DNA of 55,704 nt from positions 292 to 55,995 of the forward strand of contig PLBW01000177.1 of the NCBI GenBank assembly GCA_003135475.1, given 5' to 3'. Both the position numbers and the translations under genes were made by a program. Source of the stretch: Acidobacteriaceae bacterium. Its GTDB lineage: Bacteria > Acidobacteriota > Terriglobia > Terriglobales > Acidobacteriaceae. The notes beneath the pieces are model-generated. The model ran no database searches and had not been told where the DNA came from. It worked only from the letters and a program-made list of their open reading frames with translations. Shown piece by piece: positions 26,970 to 36,054 of the stretch. The first letter of the stretch is position 1; each line of letters opens with the position of its first letter.

Positions 26970-27761
26970 CTACAGCTTACGCGCAGAAACCAGATATACC
27001 GACGCTAGGCAACGCAGCAGCGGGATTGAGCACAAAGGCTCCAATGCCGCCGCCACGCGGACATTGAGGGTTGGAATACGATTTAGAGGAAAAATGAAAA
27101 AGTTTGAATAATGATCCTGCCCCGGCTCAAGTGCGTGATGTCGTAGGAGCGCCCGAAAGCTCCACGGCACGCATAGGTTTCGCTGAAAAGCAGACTTGAT
27201 CGGTGCAGGCGTAGAACCCCGGCGCGTCAACCGCTTGGCGGTCCGCCACAGCGGTGCAATTGAAACGCTTGCCAAGCGCTCGCCAAGTTCACACTGACTG
27301 ATCCGGCTCGGAATGGCAAATATTGCTAAACCACCCGGTCGCAGTACACGATGAATCTCCTGCACTGCTGCGTGGTAATTTGGCAGGAACTCAAACACAC
27401 CAAGACAGATGACATGGTCCATGGACTGGGTCAGGAAGGGAAGCCGGTCTGTGTCTGCTAGGCAGAAGGTCACCTGGGGGTCGCTGGCGAAGCGGTGGCG
27501 TGCAAACTCCAGCATACGTGGCGAAATATCAATACCAACAACCGAGAAACCGCGGGCTCGCAATTCAGGAATCTCCCCACCTGCCGCACAACCGATGTCC
27601 AGTATCCGCCCACTCTCCCCAGCGAGCATCGAAATTACGATCGCCAGCTGCGCCCGAAAGTAAGGGGTGCGTTCGCGCTCAGTGGCATAGTGGTCGGCCC
27701 ATTGCTCGAATATCTCGCACACTTGACGCTTCCCGTCCGTTATTTGCGCTGGTTGCTGCAT
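26970..27761 (-). CDS. SAM-dependent methyltransferase
   Basis: A 263-residue class I methyltransferase. Motif I is GRILDIGCAAGGEIPELRARG, then VVGIDISPRMLEFAR, CLADTDRLPFLTQSMDHVICLGV and EIHRVLRPGGLAIFAIP. The C-terminal 90 residues are basic and somewhat hydrophobic and may touch the membrane. It directly follows the GNAT gene (stop of the GNAT and start of this gene adjoin), so both are probably co-transcribed. Confidence 0.88.
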   Translation of the reverse strand: MQQPAQITDGKRQVCEIFEQWADHYATERERTPYFRAQLAIVISMLAGESGRILDIGCAAGGEIPELRARGFSVVGIDISPRMLEFARHRFASDPQVTFCLADTDRLPFLTQSMDHVICLGVFEFLPNYHAAVQEIHRVLRPGGLAIFAIPSRISQCELGERLASVSIAPLWRTAKRLTRRGSTPAPIKSAFQRNLCVPWSFRALLRHHALEPGQDHYSNFFIFPLNRIPTLNVRVAAALEPLCSIPLLRCLASVYLVSARKL

Positions 27762-28838
27762 CTAGATACCGTCAAAGTCTCCAACCATGAGTTGCCATCC
27801 ACTCGATGGCACATGGTCCATAGTGAGGCCCTTATCCAAGAAGCGCATGGCCACGTGTAGGTGGGGCTTGTAGGTCAAAGGGCAAGCGCGCCGTAAAAGC
27901 CGCGCGCCCGCACACATTGCACCAGTTTGGAGCGTCCAGGTGTGCACCGAGTGCACGCCATCGGCAAGCATCGCGTCCATAGCAGTCCTCAGCAACGCAG
28001 CCGCCGCTTGCATATCCCCCGGTTCGGTAAACAAGTCTACGATGTGACCAATGCGTTCGGCGGGGCTGACAAAGCTTACGAGGTATCCGGCAGTGCAGTC
28101 TCCTCGGTGCGCGATCCACAATTGGTACCGGGTCGGACAATTCACGTAACGCCAGTTCAAGTACTTGTTATCTCTCACTAAAGCGAACGAGTATCCTCGT
28201 CGGACACGTTCCCAGAACTCGTCCATCTCAGCCGCAAACCCGACCAGCGGTTGAACGCTTACCGAACCGTCAGCGGAAGGCAGAACTAACCGACGGGCAA
28301 TCCAATCCACCCCGAGAATACGGCACACTGTGGGCGATAGACCAAGCTTGCGGTAAATCAGGCCGCTTGGAGCGACGTAGCGTCGTGCATCGACCTTTTG
28401 TGCTTCAACGAACGATAGGGCCTTCGTTAGGACTGGGAAAGAGATCTCGTTTGGGCGCACATATACGAATCCGGCCCCGCGTTTCGCCGCCTCGCTGCAC
28501 ACCAACTGAATCAGGCTCGAGAAAAGCCCTTGCTTGCGGTACTGGCTGTCGGTTATGAAATCTCCCAACTCGAACGCCAAGACACTCTGACAGTTCACCT
28601 CAATCCGTTTCGGGGTGCCAGCCACTACACTTATGATCCGGTCTCCCTTTACAGCCACGCCAACTGCGGCGTCACCGACTGGATTGGAAAAGTATTTCCA
28701 GCGGCAGAAATCAGCCGCAGTTTTCCCTGGAAAGCGTTCCGGGAAAAAAGGTCCGGCAACGTGCGGTAGCAGACGCCCGATCTCCTCTAAGTCTTCGGGA
28801 CGCGCTAGCCGCATTTCCACGCTTGTGTCGATAGCCAT
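27762..28838 (-). CDS. GNAT-family N-acyltransferase
   Basis: A 358-residue protein with a GNAT domain in its first half: MRLARPEDLEEIGRLLP, then motif A, FELGDFITDSQYRKQGLFSS, with the QYRKQG acyl-CoA pyrophosphate loop. The second half (YLNWRYVNCPTRYQLWIAHR) resembles long GNAT proteins found in polysaccharide loci. I chose the ATG at 28838, preceded by aaggggttg; an upstream start at 28919 adds 27 residues without family features. It probably N-acylates an amino sugar of the repeat unit; this is inferred from context. Confidence 0.85.
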   Translation of the reverse strand: MAIDTSVEMRLARPEDLEEIGRLLPHVAGPFFPERFPGKTAADFCRWKYFSNPVGDAAVGVAVKGDRIISVVAGTPKRIEVNCQSVLAFELGDFITDSQYRKQGLFSSLIQLVCSEAAKRGAGFVYVRPNEISFPVLTKALSFVEAQKVDARRYVAPSGLIYRKLGLSPTVCRILGVDWIARRLVLPSADGSVSVQPLVGFAAEMDEFWERVRRGYSFALVRDNKYLNWRYVNCPTRYQLWIAHRGDCTAGYLVSFVSPAERIGHIVDLFTEPGDMQAAAALLRTAMDAMLADGVHSVHTWTLQTGAMCAGARLLRRACPLTYKPHLHVAMRFLDKGLTMDHVPSSGWQLMVGDFDGI

Positions 28839-29100
28839 CAACCCCTTTTTTTTTAGCACAAGCCTAGGCTTGTTCCATTGAAATTCCAAGGCCGCAGGCG
28901 ATACCGCTTTCCCATCCAAATAACGGATGGAGTGGGTGGCGCCCGTTGCCTGCCCGCTGGCAATAGCGCTCGATTAGCGCGCAGAGCGGTCCACGGCACC
29001 CCTTGCTCACCGACAATCGCCCTGCTACAAGTCCAACGTCTTTCGCCGCCTCTGGCAACGGCACCGCCTCAAGCACATCCCTACCAGATTCTACAGCCAG

Positions 29101-30102
29101 CTATGTGCGAAACGCTGCCACATGGTTCTGGAATTGATGAAAGGGCAATTCGGCGCCGCAGGAAATTCGTCTCAACAGGAACGGATCGTCGCCCTTAAAC
29201 ACCTGCCCCCGGATAGTGGTTACTGAGGTTTCATACCCGGCGTCCCGCACGATTTTGACGATGGATGGCGAGAAATCTTGGGGTTGCCCGTTGGGATACG
29301 CAAAATGCAGCACCGGCTTGTCCAGTTCGGCCTCGATTTTGTTTTTTGATCCGACAATTTCTTCGTATAACTGTGCCTGCTCCTCCACTTGAGTAAGGAT
29401 CGGGTGAGTTACGGAGTGAGCTCCAAATTCGACTTTGTCGCGGGCCATGAGTCTGACCTCGTCCCAGCTCAAAGCTACCCATTCCTGTGGGGCTTCGTCT
29501 GGCACCTGAACTCCCAGAGACAACTCCAGATTCTTCAAGCAGAGGGAAAAGTACTTGTCCGGAACAACTTTCATCAGCTCCATGTATTGCTCCGCCAACC
29601 CTAGTCGCCGATCCCTGCTGCCGAGCGCCATTGGATTATGAGCCGTCTGTCGGGGTCCTGACGCCATGCCTTCTGCAGAAGGTGGATTCGGAAGATCTAC
29701 TTCTTGCCGTCGGGACGTGAGGAACGCGTACGCCACACGATCAAACCAGAGCCACCCGCGAGTGTCCAACGGGCGTGTCGTAAGATATACAGTTACTGGG
29801 AAATCGAACTTGGCAAAGACCGGATAGGCGTAATGATAAAAACTACCGTGTCCGTCGTCTACCGTAATCACTACAGACCAATCCGGCAAAGGATCGCCAT
29901 TGCGCAGGAGTTGAGACAAACGCCCTAAGGAAATCACCTGGTAATATTTCCGAAGATACCTGCACTGGCTTTCCAGCATTGCCAGGTCTGCCGGGAACTT
30001 GTGGTACATCAGAATCGTCACGCCCTTTCGGCGCAGCCACCGAACCGCCTGTATCCCGCCGCAACCATGAAAGAGCTGACGAGAAATCTGCCGATACCAC
30101 AT
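29101..30102 (-). CDS. Polysaccharide deacetylase (NodB homology domain)
   Basis: A 333-residue carbohydrate esterase family 4 protein. VTILMYHKF is the usual entry, VVITVDDGHGSFYHYAYP carries the motif 1 aspartates, and EFGAHSVTHPILTQV supplies the metal-binding histidines. FAYPNGQPQDFSP is the RxxY/FAYPxG motif 3. I prefer the ATG at 30102 (ggaga 8 bp upstream); the longer reading from 30144 has no ribosome-binding site. No clear signal peptide is seen, so it may be cytoplasmic or use an unusual anchor. Likely role: removing N-acetyl groups from the polymer or its precursor. Confidence 0.88.
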   Translation of the reverse strand: MWYRQISRQLFHGCGGIQAVRWLRRKGVTILMYHKFPADLAMLESQCRYLRKYYQVISLGRLSQLLRNGDPLPDWSVVITVDDGHGSFYHYAYPVFAKFDFPVTVYLTTRPLDTRGWLWFDRVAYAFLTSRRQEVDLPNPPSAEGMASGPRQTAHNPMALGSRDRRLGLAEQYMELMKVVPDKYFSLCLKNLELSLGVQVPDEAPQEWVALSWDEVRLMARDKVEFGAHSVTHPILTQVEEQAQLYEEIVGSKNKIEAELDKPVLHFAYPNGQPQDFSPSIVKIVRDAGYETSVTTIRGQVFKGDDPFLLRRISCGAELPFHQFQNHVAAFRT

Positions 30103-30328
30103 TTGGGAGTCTCCCATACTGCTTTTATTCAAGCTGGCGCACATTGTAAACTCATCGCGAACCGACGGTCATGCCAAGACGGCGATAACGCCGCTCCGGC
30201 CACGCCGAGCTGTACCGAAGGGCCCATTTCTTGGAACCGCATCTGGGTTGCCTATGATCCTTCGGAGCGTCATAAATGGCAGAACATTGAATGCCTTATG
30301 TAATTAGTCAGCCGCAGGGTCGGGTACA

Positions 30329-31522
30329 ATGACGCAGGAAGCCAACACAGGTCCTTCAGTGCATCCGTTTGTGACAACTCCACCAATACCAATTCGGCTG
30401 GCAATTGTTGCCGGCGCCCGTCCCAATTTTATGAAGATCGCGCCCTTGATGAAGGCGCTTTCGCACCATGCCGAGTTCCAACTGTCGCTGATCCACACCG
30501 GCCAGCACTATGACGACAATATGTCGGGCCAGTTTTTCCGTGAGCTTGGGATTGCCGACCCCCAGTACTGGCTGGATGTCGGCTCCGGCAGCCATGCCCA
30601 GCAGACGGCGGAGATCATGAAGCGGATTGAGCCCGTGTTCGAGCAGCTCCACCCTACGGCGGTGATTGTGGTGGGGGACGTGAACTCGACCGCTGCAGCA
30701 GCCCTGGTGGCGAAGAAACTGGGGATCGACGTGGTTCACGTAGAGGCCGGATTACGGAGCTTCGATCGCTCCATGCCGGAGGAGATCAATCGCATTGTTA
30801 CCGATTCCATTGCTGACGTTTTCCTGGTTACCGAGGAGAGCGGACGCAGCAACCTTTTGCGGGAAGGGATTGCTCCCGAGCGGATTCACCTGGTCGGCAA
30901 TCTGATGATCGACTCACTGCGCCAGCATCTGGAGCGCGCCCGCGCCTCCGATATCGCCGATAGACTCGGTGTCCGAGGTAAGCCCTACGGATTGGTTACG
31001 CTTCACCGGCCGGGAAATGTTGACGATGTCGATAGCCTGAGCGAGATCCTGGGGGCGTTGCACGTGATCGCGGAGTCCCTGCCCCTGCTCTGGCCGATGC
31101 ATCCTCGTACGAGATCGCGGCTGCACAGCAGCGGAATCGAGCTTTCCTCCGGCATTCGGGTCTTAGAACCGCTAGGCTACCTGGATTTCTTGTCCCTCGA
31201 AGCAGATAGCTCGATCGTACTTACCGATTCGGGCGGGATCCAGGAGGAAACGACCGCCCTGGGAGTGAACTGTCTTACCCTACGCGACAACACGGAGCGT
31301 CCAGCGACGATCCAGTTTGGCACCAACCGCTTGGCCGGCACACGCAAAGCTTCTATTTTGAGCGCTTGGGAGGAAGTCCAAAGGTCCTCGCGGGTAAACC
31401 AGATTCCTCCACTGTGGGATGGGCAAGCGGGGCCTCGCTGCTGTGAGGTCCTTCGCCGGTTATACTTAAAACGCATTATCAGCGAAAGAACGGAGACCCC
31501 TTTCGCAACGACATCTTCCTGA
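30329..31522 (+). CDS. wecB: UDP-N-acetylglucosamine 2-epimerase (non-hydrolysing)
   Basis: A 397-residue enzyme that interconverts UDP-GlcNAc and UDP-ManNAc. Motifs: AGARPNFMKIAPLMKAL, HTGQHYDDNMSGQFF, VVVGDVNSTAAAALVAKKLG, HVEAGLRSFDRSMPEEINR, VTLHRPGNVD and LTDSGGIQEETTALGVNCLT with the catalytic glutamates. Length is normal. The start gives a polar N-terminal extension of about 25 residues. UDP-ManNAc would feed the glycan of this locus or be oxidised to ManNAcA; no dehydrogenase is visible in the window. Confidence 0.95.
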   Translation: MTQEANTGPSVHPFVTTPPIPIRLAIVAGARPNFMKIAPLMKALSHHAEFQLSLIHTGQHYDDNMSGQFFRELGIADPQYWLDVGSGSHAQQTAEIMKRIEPVFEQLHPTAVIVVGDVNSTAAAALVAKKLGIDVVHVEAGLRSFDRSMPEEINRIVTDSIADVFLVTEESGRSNLLREGIAPERIHLVGNLMIDSLRQHLERARASDIADRLGVRGKPYGLVTLHRPGNVDDVDSLSEILGALHVIAESLPLLWPMHPRTRSRLHSSGIELSSGIRVLEPLGYLDFLSLEADSSIVLTDSGGIQEETTALGVNCLTLRDNTERPATIQFGTNRLAGTRKASILSAWEEVQRSSRVNQIPPLWDGQAGPRCCEVLRRLYLKRIISERTETPFATTSS

Positions 31523-31636
31523 GTCTCAAGTGTGCCGCGAAGGTCTGCTTCCCAACCAGTCTCGCGATTTGCCGAGTCGCCGTGTTCGGGTTTGGGTGAT
31601 TCTCAGCATCCGCCGAAATGGAGGGCATGATTCCGA

Positions 31637-32392
31637 TTGACGGATATCCAGAAATACCGAGAAAGCGAACCAGAAAAGGCCCGCACAGCCGACCTCTTGC
31701 GACTACTGCCCAGCGGCAGGTCTTCTGTTCTCGACATTGGCGCCCGCGATGGCCATTTTTCAAGATTGTTGACGGAATACTTCGAGTTGGTCACGGGACT
31801 CGACTTGGAGAAGCCTCGGTTCGAGTACCCGCAGGTGACCACGGTTGCGGGCGACGTCACCAAGCTGCAGTTCCCGGATTCATCCTTTGACTGCGTGTTC
31901 TGTGCGGAGGTCCTGGAACACATTCCGGATGTTGAACGAGCTTGCCGCGAAATTGCCCGCGTGGCTCGACATGAAATCGTTATCGGCGTTCCGTACCGGC
32001 AGGATACCAGGGTCGGGCGTACCACTTGCCAAGAATGTGGGAGACGGAATCCACCGTGGGCACATGTGAACACTTTCGACGAACCCCGGCTCATTGAGCT
32101 CTTCCCGCAACTTGAGCTGAAGGCAAAATCGTTCGTTGGATCTGTGAAATCAGCGACGAATCCAGTTTCAACACTACTGATGGACCTGGCCGGGAATCCT
32201 TGGGGAACGTATGAACAGGAAGAACCATGTATTCACTGCGGAGCGAAGTTGGTTGCACCGGTCCACCGGCGATCCATCCTTGCGAGAATCTGTTCCGGGC
32301 TGGCTATCCGAATGAATGTGGCACAATCATTGGTTACTCCGGCACATGGGAACTGGATACATGTCGTGTTTTCCAAGGCCGGGAACCGGTGA
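31637..32392 (+). CDS. SAM-dependent methyltransferase with a zinc-ribbon-like insert
   Basis: A 251-residue methyltransferase. Motif I is SSVLDIGARDGHFSRLLTEYF; VAGDVTKLQFPDSSFDCVFC and EVLEHIPDVERACREIARV follow. The C-terminal half contains two Cys pairs, TTCQECGRRN and EEPCIHCGAK, which could bind zinc. I use the TTG at 31637 with ggaggg 11 bp upstream; no in-frame ATG fits. A decayed paralogue occurs at 48554 in front of the flippase, sharing PYRQDTRVGRTTCQ and SFVGSVKSATNPV. The substrate is unknown. Confidence 0.85.
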   Translation: MTDIQKYRESEPEKARTADLLRLLPSGRSSVLDIGARDGHFSRLLTEYFELVTGLDLEKPRFEYPQVTTVAGDVTKLQFPDSSFDCVFCAEVLEHIPDVERACREIARVARHEIVIGVPYRQDTRVGRTTCQECGRRNPPWAHVNTFDEPRLIELFPQLELKAKSFVGSVKSATNPVSTLLMDLAGNPWGTYEQEEPCIHCGAKLVAPVHRRSILARICSGLAIRMNVAQSLVTPAHGNWIHVVFSKAGNR

Positions 32393-33278
32393 TCAACTCG
32401 GAGCCGCTGGCGGCTTGCCGACTGTTCCCATCCCGGCCGAGCGACGTCCATCGCGCACCGGCAAAAGAGCTTTCCTTAATCGCCAAGTAACTCGGCCGGT
32501 AACTCTCTGTTAGTTTCCCTATAACTTAGAAGTCACGGCACCCCTCCGAAGAACCGCAGCAAAATACCCACATGACGCGGTAACCAAAGTAAATCGGTTC
32601 TGCACAAGAATCTGACAGGCCCCGCGTATTCATTGGGGTTCCTTCAGTAAGAGTATTAGCTCTCCGCCGACCCTGAGAGATCGCTGAAGTGCCATATCGC
32701 CAATGTTTGCAGCCCTTCGAAGGGATTGGGAGGTAAGTGAGTTCCGACGAGATGCGCCTGCCCTTCCTCTTACCGATCCCCAAGCGAACGCTCTTAACTT
32801 GATACCCCCTCGAGGAAAAGCTTCGAGCCCGCCGCACCCACGCCCTGAAAGCGCCGATTAGGGTTAGGCTGCACGATCCTCTCGCCAACTGCACTGGCTT
32901 TCAACCCCGCCATCTCGCACAAGCCCTTGAATCATCGGCGGTTAACACCGTCGCCGTGCGTGCTCACCCGCTCCTCGCGTGCCCATCCCACGCTCTCCCT
33001 CACTTCCACCACCATTTCTCTTCGCTCGGCTCCAGAAGATTCGTGGCTTGGGGGACCAGGGCGGCCAACCTCAACAACAACCTCTTGGGCCCAAAACGTT
33101 CCAAACCCACGCCAATTGGCCACTTCTCCAGATTCCTGCACAGAGCCAGTAAATCTTTGCCGGTTACTTTCGTGCGGACCTCGGACTTATCGCAAAGCCC
33201 CAATACGCCGATAGCTACTTCTAAAGGCCCAAAAGTGGGCTGCCTAGCAAATTTGCCTGTTCGTGGGAGGAGATTTTC
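32393..33278. other. Long intergenic region, no supported gene
   Basis: Nearly 0.9 kb. Several frames are open in places but none shows a family motif, a believable start or normal amino-acid usage. It contains GCGGTAACCAAAGT at 32577-32590 and GGTTACTTTCGTGC at 33162-33175; both recur close together at 36429-36469 upstream of the next secreted-protein gene. The end holds gtgggaggag, the ribosome-binding site of the gene at 33279. It may be a long leader or the remains of lost genes. Confidence 0.5.
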
Positions 33279-34877
33279 ATGAGAACCGTCATACGCTGGT
33301 TATGCACTTTTGCTATCCGTCAGCAGGTGCTGATGCCTACATTGCTGTACATCATCATTGCAGGCGTGTTCTCCGCGCCGCTGTTTGCGACAGTTAATTC
33401 CGGTGAGATCATTCCGAGTAGCGTCTCCGCGACTCGTAGCAGTACTTTCGATCCCATCAATGGCTACTCGGTTACCTTCCGATGGACGACTGTCCATCGG
33501 AGCAACTCGATTGTTCTGATCGAAAACTCTGATGACTACCGGGGAAGTACTAATTATTCCAGCCGCCAAATTGTGCAGAACGACTACGTAACCAACCACA
33601 CGGTGGTAGTCGATCACTTCCCGGCGTACAGCTACTCCGGTACCTGGGGCTATTATGTTGCTTCGCGGCAGTTGGGTGGAGTCATTTGGCGGCAGCCGGG
33701 CGGAGCTATTTGGCGGCAGCCCGGCGGACCGCCTGCAACTCCTTACACGGCCGGGACTTGGGCGACATATCCGGGGCCGGCTACGCCTGCCTGCAACTCC
33801 GCACATGTTCCCGGATGTGGCGGCTCGTATCTTACATTCAACCTGCCCACTGCCCCCACCAACCCGAATGGCACTCTGGTATTTACCCTGTGGCCTATCG
33901 GGGGCCAGAATGTCTATCAAGGCGATCCTGCGGAGTCGCCAGCGTGCACCCCCACCGAGAAAAACTCGCGGGAATGCAATGACCTGTACATAGCCCTGCA
34001 AGCCAATCTGATGAGCGGACCGGCCGACCGTATGGTGCAGATGCAGAATGTGGTAATCAGCAATACGGACACGGGGCGACGAGTCACGGACAACAGCGTC
34101 ACGGCACAATATCTCTGCAACCTTGGTGCCCCCTCCAATCCTCCTCCCCCGGGCTGGGATGGAGCCTATAACCTGACCAACAACTCCTGTTATAACGCAA
34201 CTCTCTACAGTACAAATACGACGTTGCGATTGCGAGCGAATTCCCGGGCTGTTCCTGGTCATTATCAGGTCACGGCACGGTTTCAGGCGCAGTACGGGGG
34301 AGTCAACTACGGTAATCCGGTTGCGGTGACCTACAACTTCATGGTTCTGCCGAAGGCTTCCTTCACGCCCACCCCGCCGGGTTCGTTCCCCGAGATTGCG
34401 GGACTCGCGACCTGGCAGAGCAATATGGTTAACCCCACCCCTTACCCGGGACACGGAGGAACGCCATATCGATCGGGGGAGTCTTGGTGTACTGACAACA
34501 AGAAAATCAATCCGTGGTGGAGCCTGGACAACGGAAACTTCGCGGGCTACTTCGACTTGCCTTCGAGCATTTTTTTCGAGGCGTGGAACTATGATGGCGG
34601 ACGTGTCTATCAGCAGATCGCAGACTATGATTACAACATTCTGGGAATGCCGGGATATCAGAACCCAGCGCATCGCGATCACTGGAAGCGCTGCGCCGAA
34701 CTGGCGCTAGAGCCCTACAAAGACACGGCCCTCGCGACCAAAGGCGGATTCATCTGGGAGGCCAACCAGTTTCCTTATGGCCTGGCGATGAATTATCTGC
34801 GAACTGGCGACCCGACCATGCAGCAAGCTGTCAATGTTCTGGCCGCAGCTCCAATACAATCTCAGCGTCGGCGGTAG
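33279..34877 (+). CDS. Large secreted protein, N-terminal part of a frameshifted gene
   Basis: A 532-residue reading frame. A hydrophobic stretch at residues 15-37 looks like a signal peptide with a long n-region. A fibronectin-III-like module follows (YSVTFRWTTVHRSNSIVLIE), then a short repeat VIWRQPGG/AIWRQPGG, a second beta domain, and the start of a helical domain (NYDGGRVYQQI, HWKRCAELALEPY, YGLAMNYLRTGDPTMQQAVN). The frame ends soon after VLAAAPIQ at a stop, and the homologous continuation is found in the +1 frame from 34834. The intact paralogue at 39760 shows that both belong to one protein of about 925 residues. Function unknown; perhaps glycan binding or cleavage. Confidence 0.75.
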   Translation: MRTVIRWLCTFAIRQQVLMPTLLYIIIAGVFSAPLFATVNSGEIIPSSVSATRSSTFDPINGYSVTFRWTTVHRSNSIVLIENSDDYRGSTNYSSRQIVQNDYVTNHTVVVDHFPAYSYSGTWGYYVASRQLGGVIWRQPGGAIWRQPGGPPATPYTAGTWATYPGPATPACNSAHVPGCGGSYLTFNLPTAPTNPNGTLVFTLWPIGGQNVYQGDPAESPACTPTEKNSRECNDLYIALQANLMSGPADRMVQMQNVVISNTDTGRRVTDNSVTAQYLCNLGAPSNPPPPGWDGAYNLTNNSCYNATLYSTNTTLRLRANSRAVPGHYQVTARFQAQYGGVNYGNPVAVTYNFMVLPKASFTPTPPGSFPEIAGLATWQSNMVNPTPYPGHGGTPYRSGESWCTDNKKINPWWSLDNGNFAGYFDLPSSIFFEAWNYDGGRVYQQIADYDYNILGMPGYQNPAHRDHWKRCAELALEPYKDTALATKGGFIWEANQFPYGLAMNYLRTGDPTMQQAVNVLAAAPIQSQRRR

Positions 34878-36054
34878 TGCTTATGTTTCGTTCGCACGAA
34901 TTGGGGCATATGTGCTTGACAATCGTCTTGCCGCCGAGATCGCAGGCGCATCTCGAAACCCGTTGGTGCCGCGAGAGGTTGACGTGCTGCTGGGCTACCT
35001 GGACCAGAGCTATAACTTCAGCGTGAATAACCCAAACCAGCAGCAGTACCGCACCCTCCCGTTCTCCATCGGCCTCGGCATGGAAGCCCTCATCAATTAT
35101 TATGAGCTTGATGAGGTCGAAGGGAACACGCCGGATGCGAGGATCCCGCTGGAGATCAAGAAAGTGCTTGACTGGTGGCATTCCACGCAATACATTGCCT
35201 CGACGCACACTCTCGCCTACCAGCCGTATAACGTTCCAGTTGACTTTACCCTGGTGGGAGGAAATCTCTATGGTGCAACCTCACTGAACGACTTGGTCTC
35301 CCCAGCTTACGCCTGGTACTGGAGCAAAACCGGGGACAATAGATATCTGGCTGAAGGCGATGACCTCTTCAATCATGTCTTTGATGATGCCATGTTTTAC
35401 AATCCCACTGGATTATTGGACGGGGGATGGACCTGGTCCGTTAAGGAGTTCAATCAGATCTACAAATGGAGTTTCGACTACGTGAGATGGAGGACCGGTC
35501 AGAACCCGGATGGCTCGTTCCCCGCGGTGGGAACGGTCCAGGCGGCCGCCAACCCTTGTGACAACGGGTCGCATCCTTGCGTTGCGCCCGGGGCCGACCA
35601 CACAACCCCGGTTCAGTTTTTGTGGGGGCCCGGCGTTGGCACCACTCCACCGACTATGAACCCGGTGCTCTCCAATGCGAGCGTCACGGCCACCACGGCC
35701 ACGTTCAGGCTTAATACCTTCAAACCAAACGTCACTCTGACCGTGTACTACGGGACAGCGGCTCCTACGGCGTGCAATCTAAATAACCCACAGCCGCCAA
35801 ACTGCATGCAACCGTTCCCAAACTTTGGCTTCCAGGCCATGCTCTCGGCAAACTATCCCTACAGGTCCACGACCACAGGGGTGGTGCAGGACCAGACAGC
35901 AGTATCTCAGGGAGTGCTGAACGTTTACGATGCGACCGTGACCGTAACTGGACTGAGACCGAACACCACGTATCACTGGAGGCCGCTGACAACAGACGCC
36001 TCCGGCAACATGGCGGCGTATCACGACCAGACGTTCACCACCGGCGCACACTAA
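34834..36054 (+). CDS. Large secreted protein, C-terminal part of the frameshifted gene
   Basis: This 406-residue frame continues the protein above. It overlaps it by 44 bp, and the span 33279-36054 is 2776 bp, one more than a multiple of three, so a single-base insertion (or two-base loss) near 34850 would explain the break. Homology with the protein at 39760 resumes at once: PFSIGLGMEALINYYELDEVEG, NDLVSPAYAWYWSKTGDNRY and FNQIYKWSFDYVRWRTGQNP. The helical domain is followed by a fibronectin-III-like end (NTTYHWRPLTTDASGNMAAY). The nominal start codon is unlikely to be used. Either a sequencing error, a real pseudogene or a programmed shift. Confidence 0.7.
   Translation: MFWPQLQYNLSVGGSAYVSFARIGAYVLDNRLAAEIAGASRNPLVPREVDVLLGYLDQSYNFSVNNPNQQQYRTLPFSIGLGMEALINYYELDEVEGNTPDARIPLEIKKVLDWWHSTQYIASTHTLAYQPYNVPVDFTLVGGNLYGATSLNDLVSPAYAWYWSKTGDNRYLAEGDDLFNHVFDDAMFYNPTGLLDGGWTWSVKEFNQIYKWSFDYVRWRTGQNPDGSFPAVGTVQAAANPCDNGSHPCVAPGADHTTPVQFLWGPGVGTTPPTMNPVLSNASVTATTATFRLNTFKPNVTLTVYYGTAAPTACNLNNPQPPNCMQPFPNFGFQAMLSANYPYRSTTTGVVQDQTAVSQGVLNVYDATVTVTGLRPNTTYHWRPLTTDASGNMAAYHDQTFTTGAH

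Noticed and set aside
28848-28857. Run of T residues near 28850 as a terminator
   Set aside because: It lies upstream of a leftward gene, where it reads as an A-rich stretch before the ribosome-binding site, and no stem precedes it.
30279-30296. Sigma-54-like TGGCAGAACATTGAAT upstream of wecB
   Set aside because: The -12 element lacks GC and the spacing is wrong.
32526-32894. Minus-strand frame of 122 codons in the long gap
   Set aside because: No recognisable domain, abnormal composition and no ribosome-binding site.
33680-33730. Short direct repeat encoding IWRQPGG
   Set aside because: Only two clear units inside a coding region; too short to be a mobile or CRISPR-like repeat.
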